Shown here one piece after another: positions 45,887 to 52,586 of a DNA stretch of 64,000 bases. Numbering within the stretch: the first letter of the stretch is position 1; every line of letters begins with the position of its first letter. The stretch lies in NCBI RefSeq assembly GCF_045063725.1, contig NZ_CP173695.1. One strand, 5' to 3'. The translations under genes and the position numbers were made by a program. A model generated the notes under the pieces. It was not told the DNA's origin. It did not search any database and saw nothing but the letters and a program-made list of their open reading frames with translations. Source of the stretch: Sellimonas catena (lineage in GTDB: Bacteria > Bacillota > Clostridia > Lachnospirales > Lachnospiraceae).

Positions 45887-45889
45887 GTT

Positions 45890-47119
45890 TTACTCCTCGT
45901 TCCTTTTTTTCTTCAGCCATGACACGGCCGCATCCGCGTAGATGGCTGCCCCGATCGGTAAAACCTCCTCGTCAAGTACCATGTGTGCATTGTGAAGCGG
46001 GGCATTCCCCTCTTTTCCCGCCCCGATAAACACAAACATTCCCGGTACTTCTCTTGTGACATATCCAAAATCTTCTGTCCCGCTCATCGGCGGAATTTCC
46101 TCTACATTTTCTCTGCCTGCGGTCTCTTCTAGAAAAGGCAGCATTTCTTTTACAAATTTTCTGTCGCTGTATGTACACGGCGTCTGAAATACTGTCATTT
46201 CATAATCCCCGTTCCAGGCCCGTACATAATGGTCAATGACCTCCGGAATCCGTCTGCGTAGATGCTCCGATGCTCCTAAATCCAGAGTACGGACTCCAAT
46301 ATGGAGTTCTGCTGTATCAGGAATGATATTGACAGCTGTTCCTCCCTTTACGACTCCGCAGGTCAGAGTTGCCATGGCAGCCGGATCCACCTCTCTTGTC
46401 ACAAGCAGGTTGACCGCCTGATATACCTGATTCAAAATCATCAACGGGTCCACGCAGATCTGAGGCTGGGAACTGTGTCCGCCTTTTCCTTTGATTTTTA
46501 GAATAAAGGTATCAAGCGATGCAGAATTTACCCCTCTGCAGTAACCGACCCGCCCTGTTTCCTGAAGCGGCTGCACATGCAGTCCGAAAGCCGCATCAAC
46601 ATCCGGATTTCTCAAGGCGCCTCCCGCGACCATCATCTTTGCCCCCGCGCCTGTATCTTCTCCCGGCTGAAATAAAAGCTTGACGGATCCGCAAAGTTCA
46701 CTCTCCATTTCTTTCAAAATTCCTGCGGCCCCAAGAAGCATGGCCGCATGACTGTCATGTCCGCACATGTGTCCGTATCCATTCGCAGAACAATATGGAA
46801 GGCCCGTCTCCTCACGGATCGGGAGTGCGTCCATATCCGCCCTTAAAAGAATACACGGACTTCCCTGTCCGATCACTGCCGTAATTCCTACTGCTTTTTT
46901 CATCTCCGGAAATCCTGCTTCCATATAATCTGCAGTCATTTTTTCCGAAAGTTCTCCTCCACAGAAGTTCCATTTAATTCCCATCTCTGAGAGACGTTCA
47001 CCGATATAGGAAACCGTCCCGGGAAGATCCATTCCGATTTCCGGATTCTGATGCAGGTATCTTCTGTCCCTGCAGATCTCTTCCCTCTTCTCTTGCGCAC
47101 GCTTTCTAATCTGATTCAT
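45890..47119 (-). CDS. M20 family amidohydrolase
   Basis: 409 residues from ATG 47119, which follows AGGAG; the open frame reaches 47170. LLRADMDALPIREETGLPY and YGHMCGHDSHAAMLLG carry the metal ligands, FQPGEDTGAGAKMM the catalytic Glu, and PPMSGTEDFGYV a late motif. It is of the IAA-amino acid hydrolase/N-acyl-amino acid deacylase type. It forms an operon with the YfcC carrier. Confidence 0.93.
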   Translation of the reverse strand: MNQIRKRAQEKREEICRDRRYLHQNPEIGMDLPGTVSYIGERLSEMGIKWNFCGGELSEKMTADYMEAGFPEMKKAVGITAVIGQGSPCILLRADMDALPIREETGLPYCSANGYGHMCGHDSHAAMLLGAAGILKEMESELCGSVKLLFQPGEDTGAGAKMMVAGGALRNPDVDAAFGLHVQPLQETGRVGYCRGVNSASLDTFILKIKGKGGHSSQPQICVDPLMILNQVYQAVNLLVTREVDPAAMATLTCGVVKGGTAVNIIPDTAELHIGVRTLDLGASEHLRRRIPEVIDHYVRAWNGDYEMTVFQTPCTYSDRKFVKEMLPFLEETAGRENVEEIPPMSGTEDFGYVTREVPGMFVFIGAGKEGNAPLHNAHMVLDEEVLPIGAAIYADAAVSWLKKKRNEE

Positions 47120-47249
47120 TCTTTCACTACTCCTTTTTTCTGGCGTTTCCCATCTCTCCCATACATCCATCTTTTATTCTACACGATCCGGGCAAAATGT
47201 AAAATGTTTTTTTCTTCCGAAGACCATACTCAGAACAGAAGATCTCATA

Positions 47250-47278
47250 TTGTACTTTTCTTTGGTCCATGTTATAGT
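47250..47278 (+). promoter_or_regulatory. Promoter of the glutaredoxin-like gene
   Basis: TTGTAC (47250-47255), 17-base spacer, TATAGT (47273-47278), 25 bases before the start codon. Confidence 0.7.
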
Positions 47279-47303
47279 AAAACAAAAAAGGAGCATATAC
47301 GGT

Positions 47304-47576
47304 ATGAAAGTCATTATTTATGGTTCTGATATTTGCGGAGACTGCCTTGATACAAAAGCATACTTAAAAGAGCATGCAGATGACAGTATCCAGTACAATT
47401 ATTTTGATATTACAAAGTCAACAGCAAATCTGAAACGGTTTCTGAAGCTTCGCGACACAATGGATCTTTTTGAAGAAGTCCGGAACGGACATACGATCGG
47501 GATTCCTCTCTTTCAGTTCGAAGATGGAACCTACACATTGGATCCTGAAGAGGCTTATAAGAAAATGGAGATCTGA
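47304..47576 (+). CDS. Glutaredoxin-related protein
   Basis: 90 residues from ATG 47304, which follows AAAGGAG. MKVIIYGSDICGDCLDTKAY shows a thioredoxin-fold start with the redox motif C-x2-C (CGDC), and GIPLFQFEDG gives the cis-Pro. It is a small cytoplasmic thiol oxidoreductase. Single gene with its own promoter and terminator, divergent from the M20 gene. Confidence 0.9.
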   Translation: MKVIIYGSDICGDCLDTKAYLKEHADDSIQYNYFDITKSTANLKRFLKLRDTMDLFEEVRNGHTIGIPLFQFEDGTYTLDPEEAYKKMEI

Positions 47577-47608
47577 TTTTCTTTCGCTGCGATTGTAAAG
47601 ACAAACAA

Positions 47609-47635
47609 AACAGACTGCCCCGCAGTCTGTTTTTT
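47609..47635 (+). terminator. Bidirectional terminator
   Basis: AACAGACTGC and GCAGTCTGTT pair perfectly around CCC and are followed by Ts; A residues on the left let it serve the opposite gene as well. Confidence 0.88.
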
Positions 47636-47639
47636 ATCG

Positions 47640-48344
47640 TTACGAACAGGAAACGGAATCCTGCTCCCGTGTATATGCTTTTGCCCTCACATCCTGAATC
47701 ACAAGGAGCACTGCCCCTGCCAGAAGAGGAATGCTCCCGAACCAGACACTGTGAATTCCATACTGCAGCCATATCAGATAACAAAACCCGACACCAATAT
47801 GAAAACTGAGAAGCGTACCTCCAAAAACAAGAGCCTTTTCCGCTTTCTCTTTACGGACTTTCTCTTCTTTTCTGTATAGGAAATATTCTGTTATGGCAAA
47901 GACGGTCTGTTTTAGATTATTTGTAGAAAAAATCGTGGAGCTTGTATATCCTTTTGCTCCCTGAAACACACACCACTGAAAAGCCGTGACAAAAAAAACC
48001 GGATAAAGCGCCATCACCGGATCCATATTCTCCGGAAAATATCCAACTGCCAGAATTGCAGAAGCGTCCAGAAAAATTGCCAGATACTTCAGATTCCATT
48101 GTACTTTTTTTGCGAGAACAGCCGCAACGACCATTGCGCTCATGTATACCAACAGTGCCGCCACCCTGGTCAGCACCTCCTCCGGATTCCTTCCCAGAAC
48201 ACTGCACACCAGCTCAATCAAGTTTGCTGTCTGCGCAGATCCGAACACCTCCATCCTTGCAAGTATGGCATATGCACCTACAAATCCTCCGAATACCGCC
48301 ATGATAAAATGTACCGGCAGCTCAAACTCATTTGCTCTTTCCAT
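47640..48344 (-). CDS. YoaK-type membrane protein (DUF1275)
   Basis: 234 residues with six hydrophobic segments. The start VHFIMAVFGGFVGAYAILARMEVFGSAQTANLIEL and TGFQ-like FVTAFQWCVFQG are the DUF1275 blocks. Integral membrane, function unknown. The start ATG 48344 follows GGGGGCGG. It converges with the glutaredoxin gene at a shared terminator. Confidence 0.88.
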   Translation of the reverse strand: MERANEFELPVHFIMAVFGGFVGAYAILARMEVFGSAQTANLIELVCSVLGRNPEEVLTRVAALLVYMSAMVVAAVLAKKVQWNLKYLAIFLDASAILAVGYFPENMDPVMALYPVFFVTAFQWCVFQGAKGYTSSTIFSTNNLKQTVFAITEYFLYRKEEKVRKEKAEKALVFGGTLLSFHIGVGFCYLIWLQYGIHSVWFGSIPLLAGAVLLVIQDVRAKAYTREQDSVSCS

Positions 48345-48421
48345 AAAACCGCCCCCTGACTTCCACCTATTATAATCATCTTTTTTCTATTTGTAAAGCG
48401 TCCACCCTCCATTTAGAATAA

Positions 48422-48463
48422 TTTTGGGGACGTGTACCGTTACACCGGAACACGTCCCCAAAA
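48422..48463. repeat. Long REP-like hairpin with GGGGACGTGT arms
   Basis: TTTTGGGGACGTGT (48422-48435) pairs with ACACGTCCCCAAAA (48450-48463); after one A-A mismatch the stem continues for three more pairs to a TTACAC loop. It has no proper T-tract, and this arm sequence recurs, as I recall, in Clostridia intergenic regions. It may be a REP/RAYT-type or mobile palindrome that also ends the DegV transcript. Confidence 0.7.
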
Positions 48464-48498
48464 ATGATGTATGCGATTCTTTTAGTCCTTATCCCTCA

Positions 48499-48825
48499 TC
48501 AGCTATGAGTTTTGATGTAGAAGGCGAACATGTCTATAAACTCTGCATTTGTTGGAATTCTTGTTATTTTACAGCCCGCAATTTTGCTGAAGCCTTCCGG
48601 CCCGCTCTGCCTCCAGCATACTTCTATCGCTGTCCGGATATTCCGCTCTACACTCTGCGAAGTCACCTTCAGCCTGAATGCCACCTCCGGATAAATATTC
48701 TTCGTTACATTCAGCATGAAGTTGTCGTTTTCCAGTACGATCTTTGTTGCCTCGGCCAGCTGCTGATATCCCTGATATTTTGAAGTCAAACCCAAACTTC
48801 TCAATGTTTCGTAAATCAGCTGCAT
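48499..48825 (-). CDS. Internal start: stand-alone Spo0A_C-like DNA-binding protein
   Basis: From ATG 48825, with GGAGG 7 bases upstream, the same frame gives a 108-residue protein that is all Spo0A effector domain, without a receiver domain. Such orphan domains occur in Lachnospiraceae. It should bind 0A-box-like DNA, but the phosphorylation-controlled switch of Spo0A is absent. Two 0A-box-like sites lie 70-100 bases upstream. Confidence 0.6.
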   Translation of the reverse strand: MQLIYETLRSLGLTSKYQGYQQLAEATKIVLENDNFMLNVTKNIYPEVAFRLKVTSQSVERNIRTAIEVCWRQSGPEGFSKIAGCKITRIPTNAEFIDMFAFYIKTHS

Positions 48826-49830
48826 GTTTTCCTCCTTCCAACCTCCGCTACTATCATAACGACTTTCTTTGAAAATAACAGGAAAAACTACACTTATCGA
48901 CAAAATGCTGCTGAAAAACGACAAAAAGCTACATTCCTTTTTCCATCGCTTCAATAGTCCGGTACCAAGAGGATATGGTCCGGTATGTACACCAATGGTG
49001 GCACCGATCTGAATATCTTCCCACTGTGCCACATGAAAACCGGCTTCTTCCAGTCTTTCCGCCAGCTGGTTTTTAAACTGCTCATACTCTTCCACCCACA
49101 GCCCGACTCCGGTCACAATATAATAATCCTCCGGATGAATGTCATGCTCTTCCATATATGTCTCCATTTTTTCGATGAGCTTTAAAATTGACTTCTTCCT
49201 CCCCCGGCAAAGCTCTGCCGGTCCGAGCTCTCCGTCATAAAACTGCAGAAGAGGCTTGATCTTCAGCACGCTTCCTGCGACAGAAGCAGCTTTTCCGATT
49301 CTTCCACCATGTTCCAGATATTTTAAATCATCTGTTGTAAAGAAAATATGACCGCTTTTACGAATTTCCCCCAGACATCTGACTGCCTCATCGAGGGATT
49401 CTCCCACATTACGGATTTCCACAGCTGCTTTTACAAGCATTCCCTGTAATGCAGTTGCAAGGGCCGAATCCAGAATCTCAATTCTTGCCCCCTCATACTG
49501 CTCTTCCACTACCTGTTTCGCATTGATGGCGGCCTGCATGGAGCCGCTCAGCTTCTTGGAAAGGCAGATACATAGTACCGGCATTCCGTCTTTGACAAAT
49601 GGGACAAATGCATCCACATAGTCCTGAACAGATGGCATGGATGTCTTTGGAAAGCAGTCCGGATTGTCTGCCATCTTCTGATAAAAATCCGGAATAGAGA
49701 TCTGCTTTCCCTCCTGATAATAATTTTCTCCGTCAAAAGAAATATAAAATGATACTATCTGTACCTGTTCCGCCTGCAAATATGCCTCAGGCAGATCACA
49801 GGAACTGTCACTTACAATACCAAACTGCAT
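48499..49830 (-). CDS. DegV family fatty-acid-binding protein, frame continuing into a Spo0A-type DNA-binding domain
   Basis: The open frame has 443 codons. Residues 1-~290 are DegV/FakB (IVSDSSCDLP, TSMPS, SKKLSGSMQAA, GGRIGKAASV, TIGVHTGPYPLGTG), which holds a fatty acid for a kinase. Residues 336-443 are a Spo0A C-terminal effector domain (TSKYQGYQQLAEA, NIYPEVAFRLKVTSQSVERNIRTAIEV, PTNAEFIDM). Residues about 297-335 look like translated intergenic DNA and include a ribosome binding site, GGAGG, before ATG 48825. So either the stop of degV was lost, giving a real fusion, or two proteins are made. Divergent from a TetR regulator. Confidence 0.85.
   Translation of the reverse strand: MQFGIVSDSSCDLPEAYLQAEQVQIVSFYISFDGENYYQEGKQISIPDFYQKMADNPDCFPKTSMPSVQDYVDAFVPFVKDGMPVLCICLSKKLSGSMQAAINAKQVVEEQYEGARIEILDSALATALQGMLVKAAVEIRNVGESLDEAVRCLGEIRKSGHIFFTTDDLKYLEHGGRIGKAASVAGSVLKIKPLLQFYDGELGPAELCRGRKKSILKLIEKMETYMEEHDIHPEDYYIVTGVGLWVEEYEQFKNQLAERLEEAGFHVAQWEDIQIGATIGVHTGPYPLGTGLLKRWKKECSFLSFFSSILSISVVFPVIFKESRYDSSGGWKEENMQLIYETLRSLGLTSKYQGYQQLAEATKIVLENDNFMLNVTKNIYPEVAFRLKVTSQSVERNIRTAIEVCWRQSGPEGFSKIAGCKITRIPTNAEFIDMFAFYIKTHS
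48896..48927 (-). promoter_or_regulatory. Two 0A-box-like sites
   Basis: On the minus strand TTTTTGTCGTTTTTC (48927-48913) and TTTTGTCGAT (48905-48896) both contain TTTGTCG, close to the 0A box consensus TTTGTCRAA. They precede the internal start of the Spo0A_C-like protein and may allow self-regulation. Confidence 0.5.
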
Positions 49831-49893
49831 GATCCATCCTCCCGTATCTCTTGCTTTTCCCCAGTTTTTCTGCTAAACTACTGGCATATTACT

Positions 49894-49915
49894 AAATGTT
49901 ACAATTGTAACATTT
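49894..49915. promoter_or_regulatory. 22-bp perfect palindrome, probable TetR operator
   Basis: AAATGTTAC and GTAACATTT flank AATT; the whole 22 bases are a perfect palindrome. It sits between the divergent degV and TetR genes, and a second half-site (TTTGTTACAAAT) follows at about 49941-49952. Confidence 0.8.
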
Positions 49916-49973
49916 GCTTTTAGGGAAAGCAAGATACTTTTACATTTTTGTTACAAATCAGGAGGTTTTGTTC

Positions 49974-50576
49974 ATGAATTCATCCAGCCGGGTACGCAAA
50001 GGCCCTTCTTTTACAAAACGCTGCATCATGGATGCGCTTTTGCAGCTGATGCACACAAAGGATTATGACGACATCACCATTACCGATATTACTGAAAGAG
50101 CCGGTGTATCCCGGATGTCCTATTACCGCAATTATCATTCCAAAGATGAGATTCTGATGGACTATATGTTTCGCATCATTAAAGAATATGCTTTGTCGCT
50201 TGCCAATGATTTTCCAGAACTTCAGAACGGCTTTCAGACTTATGATCACATTCTCCACGGTCTGCGCTATCTTCAGAAATATGCAGACTATGCGCTTTGC
50301 CTGAAAAAATCAAACCGCTCCGAAATCATCCTGCACGGTCTGGACTTTTATATGCTGACCATTGCGGGTATGGCAGATTCGGATTCCCCGAGGAAATACG
50401 AGCTCTACTACTATTCCGGAGCGCTTTATAATATTTTTCTGCACTGGATTGAGGATGGTATGAAGGAGGATATCGAAGTTATTGCTTCACTGATTTACCG
50501 TCATATTCAGAAAAACCCGTTTCTCTCCTCAGCTAATCAAGATTCTTCAGGACATCCTTCAGATCAACCGAAATAA
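49974..50576 (+). CDS. TetR family transcriptional regulator
   Basis: 200 residues from ATG 49974, which follows CAGGAGG; the open frame from 49914 overlaps the operator. The N-terminal domain (TKRCIMDALLQLMHTKDYDDITITDITERAGVSRMSYYRNYHSKDEIL) is a typical TetR helix-turn-helix; the C-terminus is of the TetR_C_33/DhaS type. It probably represses itself and the divergent DegV gene by binding the palindrome. Its last 44 bases overlap the end of the convergent gene. Confidence 0.92.
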   Translation: MNSSSRVRKGPSFTKRCIMDALLQLMHTKDYDDITITDITERAGVSRMSYYRNYHSKDEILMDYMFRIIKEYALSLANDFPELQNGFQTYDHILHGLRYLQKYADYALCLKKSNRSEIILHGLDFYMLTIAGMADSDSPRKYELYYYSGALYNIFLHWIEDGMKEDIEVIASLIYRHIQKNPFLSSANQDSSGHPSDQPK

Positions 50577-51675
50577 TCCGGTCGACACAGTTGACCGGGA
50601 TGCCGCGGTAAACATAAGCACCGGATTCAAACAGCATATAGAGCCGTCCATCCTGAATACAGATCTGTTCCATACGGTTGGGAAGCGAAAAGCTTTTAAT
50701 CTCTTCTTTCTTCTTCAGACTGTATTTCTCTGATTCAATGACAGATCTTTCATAAATACGGAGTTTGGAATCTGAAAATCCGTAGGACTGGGAAAGGAAC
50801 AGATAGTTTCCGAACACCTCCAGTCCCTGAACCTGAGAAAGAATATCCGCCCATTCCTGGTCAATTGCAACATTGCTGAACAGTTCCCTCTCCCTGTTCA
50901 GCTCCTCATATTCCTCCTTATTCTGTTCATTGATTTCAAAATCCACCGAATACCGATTGATGATGCTGTCCCCGGAAAGAGAAAAATATCCAGCATAAAG
51001 GCTCCCTCCCCGAAATGCCATGAAAGAATTTCTTGCAAGCCCCTCCAACGCATGGGTTTCCAAAAATGGAAGGGGCTTTTTTGTCTTGTCATACTGATAG
51101 TTTTCCAGAGCTTCCATTGTATACAAGCTTACCGCTGCCTCCCCGTTTAGCATATCTGAAACCCACAGCACCTGATTCAGGTTGTCATACGCAATGCCGC
51201 CGGCATGAGTCCTGTTTGGCATAATAATTTCTTTTACAAACCGCCCGGATTTTTTGTCAATCTGATACAGTACGGAATTGTGTTTTTTAGTATGGCAGTA
51301 CGCGCTTACAAAAATAGAGTCTTCCGTCACATCCATTCCCTGCGGCGTCATGGAAGTGCAGATGTCTGACTGACCTGTTTTACTGTTTACCGTTCTGGTG
51401 GATTTCAGGCCAGGAATAATATAAGTACCAAAATTCTGTTCGAGAGAGAGGTGTTCCACCATCTCTTCTGTAAAGAAATCATCATATTGCATAAGAATTT
51501 CGGTCACTTCTGATAATGTATGAACGGCGGGAGCCGCATTGGTCCGATCCAGTACGGCAACCGGTTCATTCGCCTTGCGGTAAACACCAAAATAAAACAC
51601 GACACAGCCAATCAGAAGAACAGCCGCTATCAGCAGGTTTTTCCAGGTGACTCCTTTCGCTTCTTGTGTTTTCAT
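50533..51675 (-). CDS. Membrane-anchored extracellular propeller-like protein, unknown
   Basis: 380 residues from ATG 51675 (a GTG three codons earlier is possible). One N-terminal membrane segment (about 12-33, NLLIAAVLLIGCVVFYFGVY) is followed by an exported domain with propeller-like strands (GMDVTEDSIFVSAYC, GIAYDNLNQVLWVSDM, GLEVFGNYLFLSQSYG). No enzymatic residues are recognised. Its end overlaps that of the TetR gene by 44 bases. An esterase gene lies 14 bases upstream. Confidence 0.75.
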   Translation of the reverse strand: MKTQEAKGVTWKNLLIAAVLLIGCVVFYFGVYRKANEPVAVLDRTNAAPAVHTLSEVTEILMQYDDFFTEEMVEHLSLEQNFGTYIIPGLKSTRTVNSKTGQSDICTSMTPQGMDVTEDSIFVSAYCHTKKHNSVLYQIDKKSGRFVKEIIMPNRTHAGGIAYDNLNQVLWVSDMLNGEAAVSLYTMEALENYQYDKTKKPLPFLETHALEGLARNSFMAFRGGSLYAGYFSLSGDSIINRYSVDFEINEQNKEEYEELNRERELFSNVAIDQEWADILSQVQGLEVFGNYLFLSQSYGFSDSKLRIYERSVIESEKYSLKKKEEIKSFSLPNRMEQICIQDGRLYMLFESGAYVYRGIPVNCVDRIISVDLKDVLKNLD

Positions 51676-51688
51676 TCTTTTCACTTCT

Positions 51689-52480
51689 TTATTTTATCCA
51701 CCATTCCAGAATCGTCTGAATCTGCTCATCCCAGTATTTCCACTGGTGGTCTCCGCTGGAACTTGTGGTTGTAACTTCATATCCGAGCCGCTTCATTTCT
51801 TCCCACATATCCAGGTTGTTCTGATACAGGAAATCCTCCGTCCCGCACCAGGCAAACAGCCTTGGCTCCGGTTTCTGTTCTTCTTTCAGTTTCTTTGCCA
51901 GATATTTCAGATCATTTGACGATCCGGCAATCCTGTCCGGATTTCCAAAGATTCCTTCCCAGAAACCGGACGGTTTTCTCGCAATGTCCGCAGCCTCTTC
52001 TTTTACCCTTCTTGCTACATCCAGTACTCCGGACATAGATGCCGCTGCACCGAATGTCTCCGGTGCTCCAAGGCCAAGTTTCCACGCTCCGTATCCTCCC
52101 ATGGAAAGTCCGGCTGCCAGCGTATCCTCCCTCTTTTCCGACAACTGTGGAAAAAATTCACGGCAGATTTTTGGAAGCTCCTGTGAAAAAAAAGTCCAGT
52201 AAGGAAGTCCGTATTTCGTATCTGTATAAAATCCAAGCCCTGCATCCGGCATAACTACCGCAATCCCGTATTCACTGACATATCGTTCAATGGACGTCCT
52301 CCGCTGCCAGGTTGTATGATCATCACTCATTCCATGGAGCAGATAGACTGTTTTGTATTTTCCAGCCTTTGCATTTCCTTTCATTCCAATCTGACTGGTC
52401 GTATTCTGCGGAAGGATCACATCCATATTCATACACTTTTCCAGAACTTCCGAGAAAAAATCCACATGTAATAATGCCAT
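51689..52480 (-). CDS. Esterase D/tributyrin esterase-like hydrolase
   Basis: 263 residues. YLLHGMSDDHTTWQRRTS gives the oxyanion loop, AGLSMGGYGAWKLGL the nucleophile Ser near 133, and SGDHQWKYWD the catalytic His. No signal peptide. It is of the S-formylglutathione hydrolase/EstA family; short-chain acyl esters are likely substrates. It starts MALLHVDFFSEVL after AGGAGG and precedes the propeller gene. Confidence 0.92.
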   Translation of the reverse strand: MALLHVDFFSEVLEKCMNMDVILPQNTTSQIGMKGNAKAGKYKTVYLLHGMSDDHTTWQRRTSIERYVSEYGIAVVMPDAGLGFYTDTKYGLPYWTFFSQELPKICREFFPQLSEKREDTLAAGLSMGGYGAWKLGLGAPETFGAAASMSGVLDVARRVKEEAADIARKPSGFWEGIFGNPDRIAGSSNDLKYLAKKLKEEQKPEPRLFAWCGTEDFLYQNNLDMWEEMKRLGYEVTTTSSSGDHQWKYWDEQIQTILEWWIK

Positions 52481-52528
52481 TTCCTTCTTCCTCCTTTTCC
52501 TCGCTTTTCTTACTTTTAATTATAGCTT

Positions 52529-52568
52529 AAAAACAAGAGCAGGGACACAGTAAAATACTGCATCCCTG
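52529..52568 (-). terminator. Rho-independent terminator
   Basis: On the minus strand CAGGGA..CAGTA pairs with TACTG..TCCCTG (two mismatches) and then runs into CTCTTGTTTTT; it ends the large oxidoreductase gene. Confidence 0.75.
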
Positions 52569-52586
52569 AACTCTTCTCCTTCATCC

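Noticed and set aside
48424..48783. 119-residue plus-strand frame
   Set aside because: Its start lies in the REP-like hairpin and the rest is antisense to the Spo0A-type domain.
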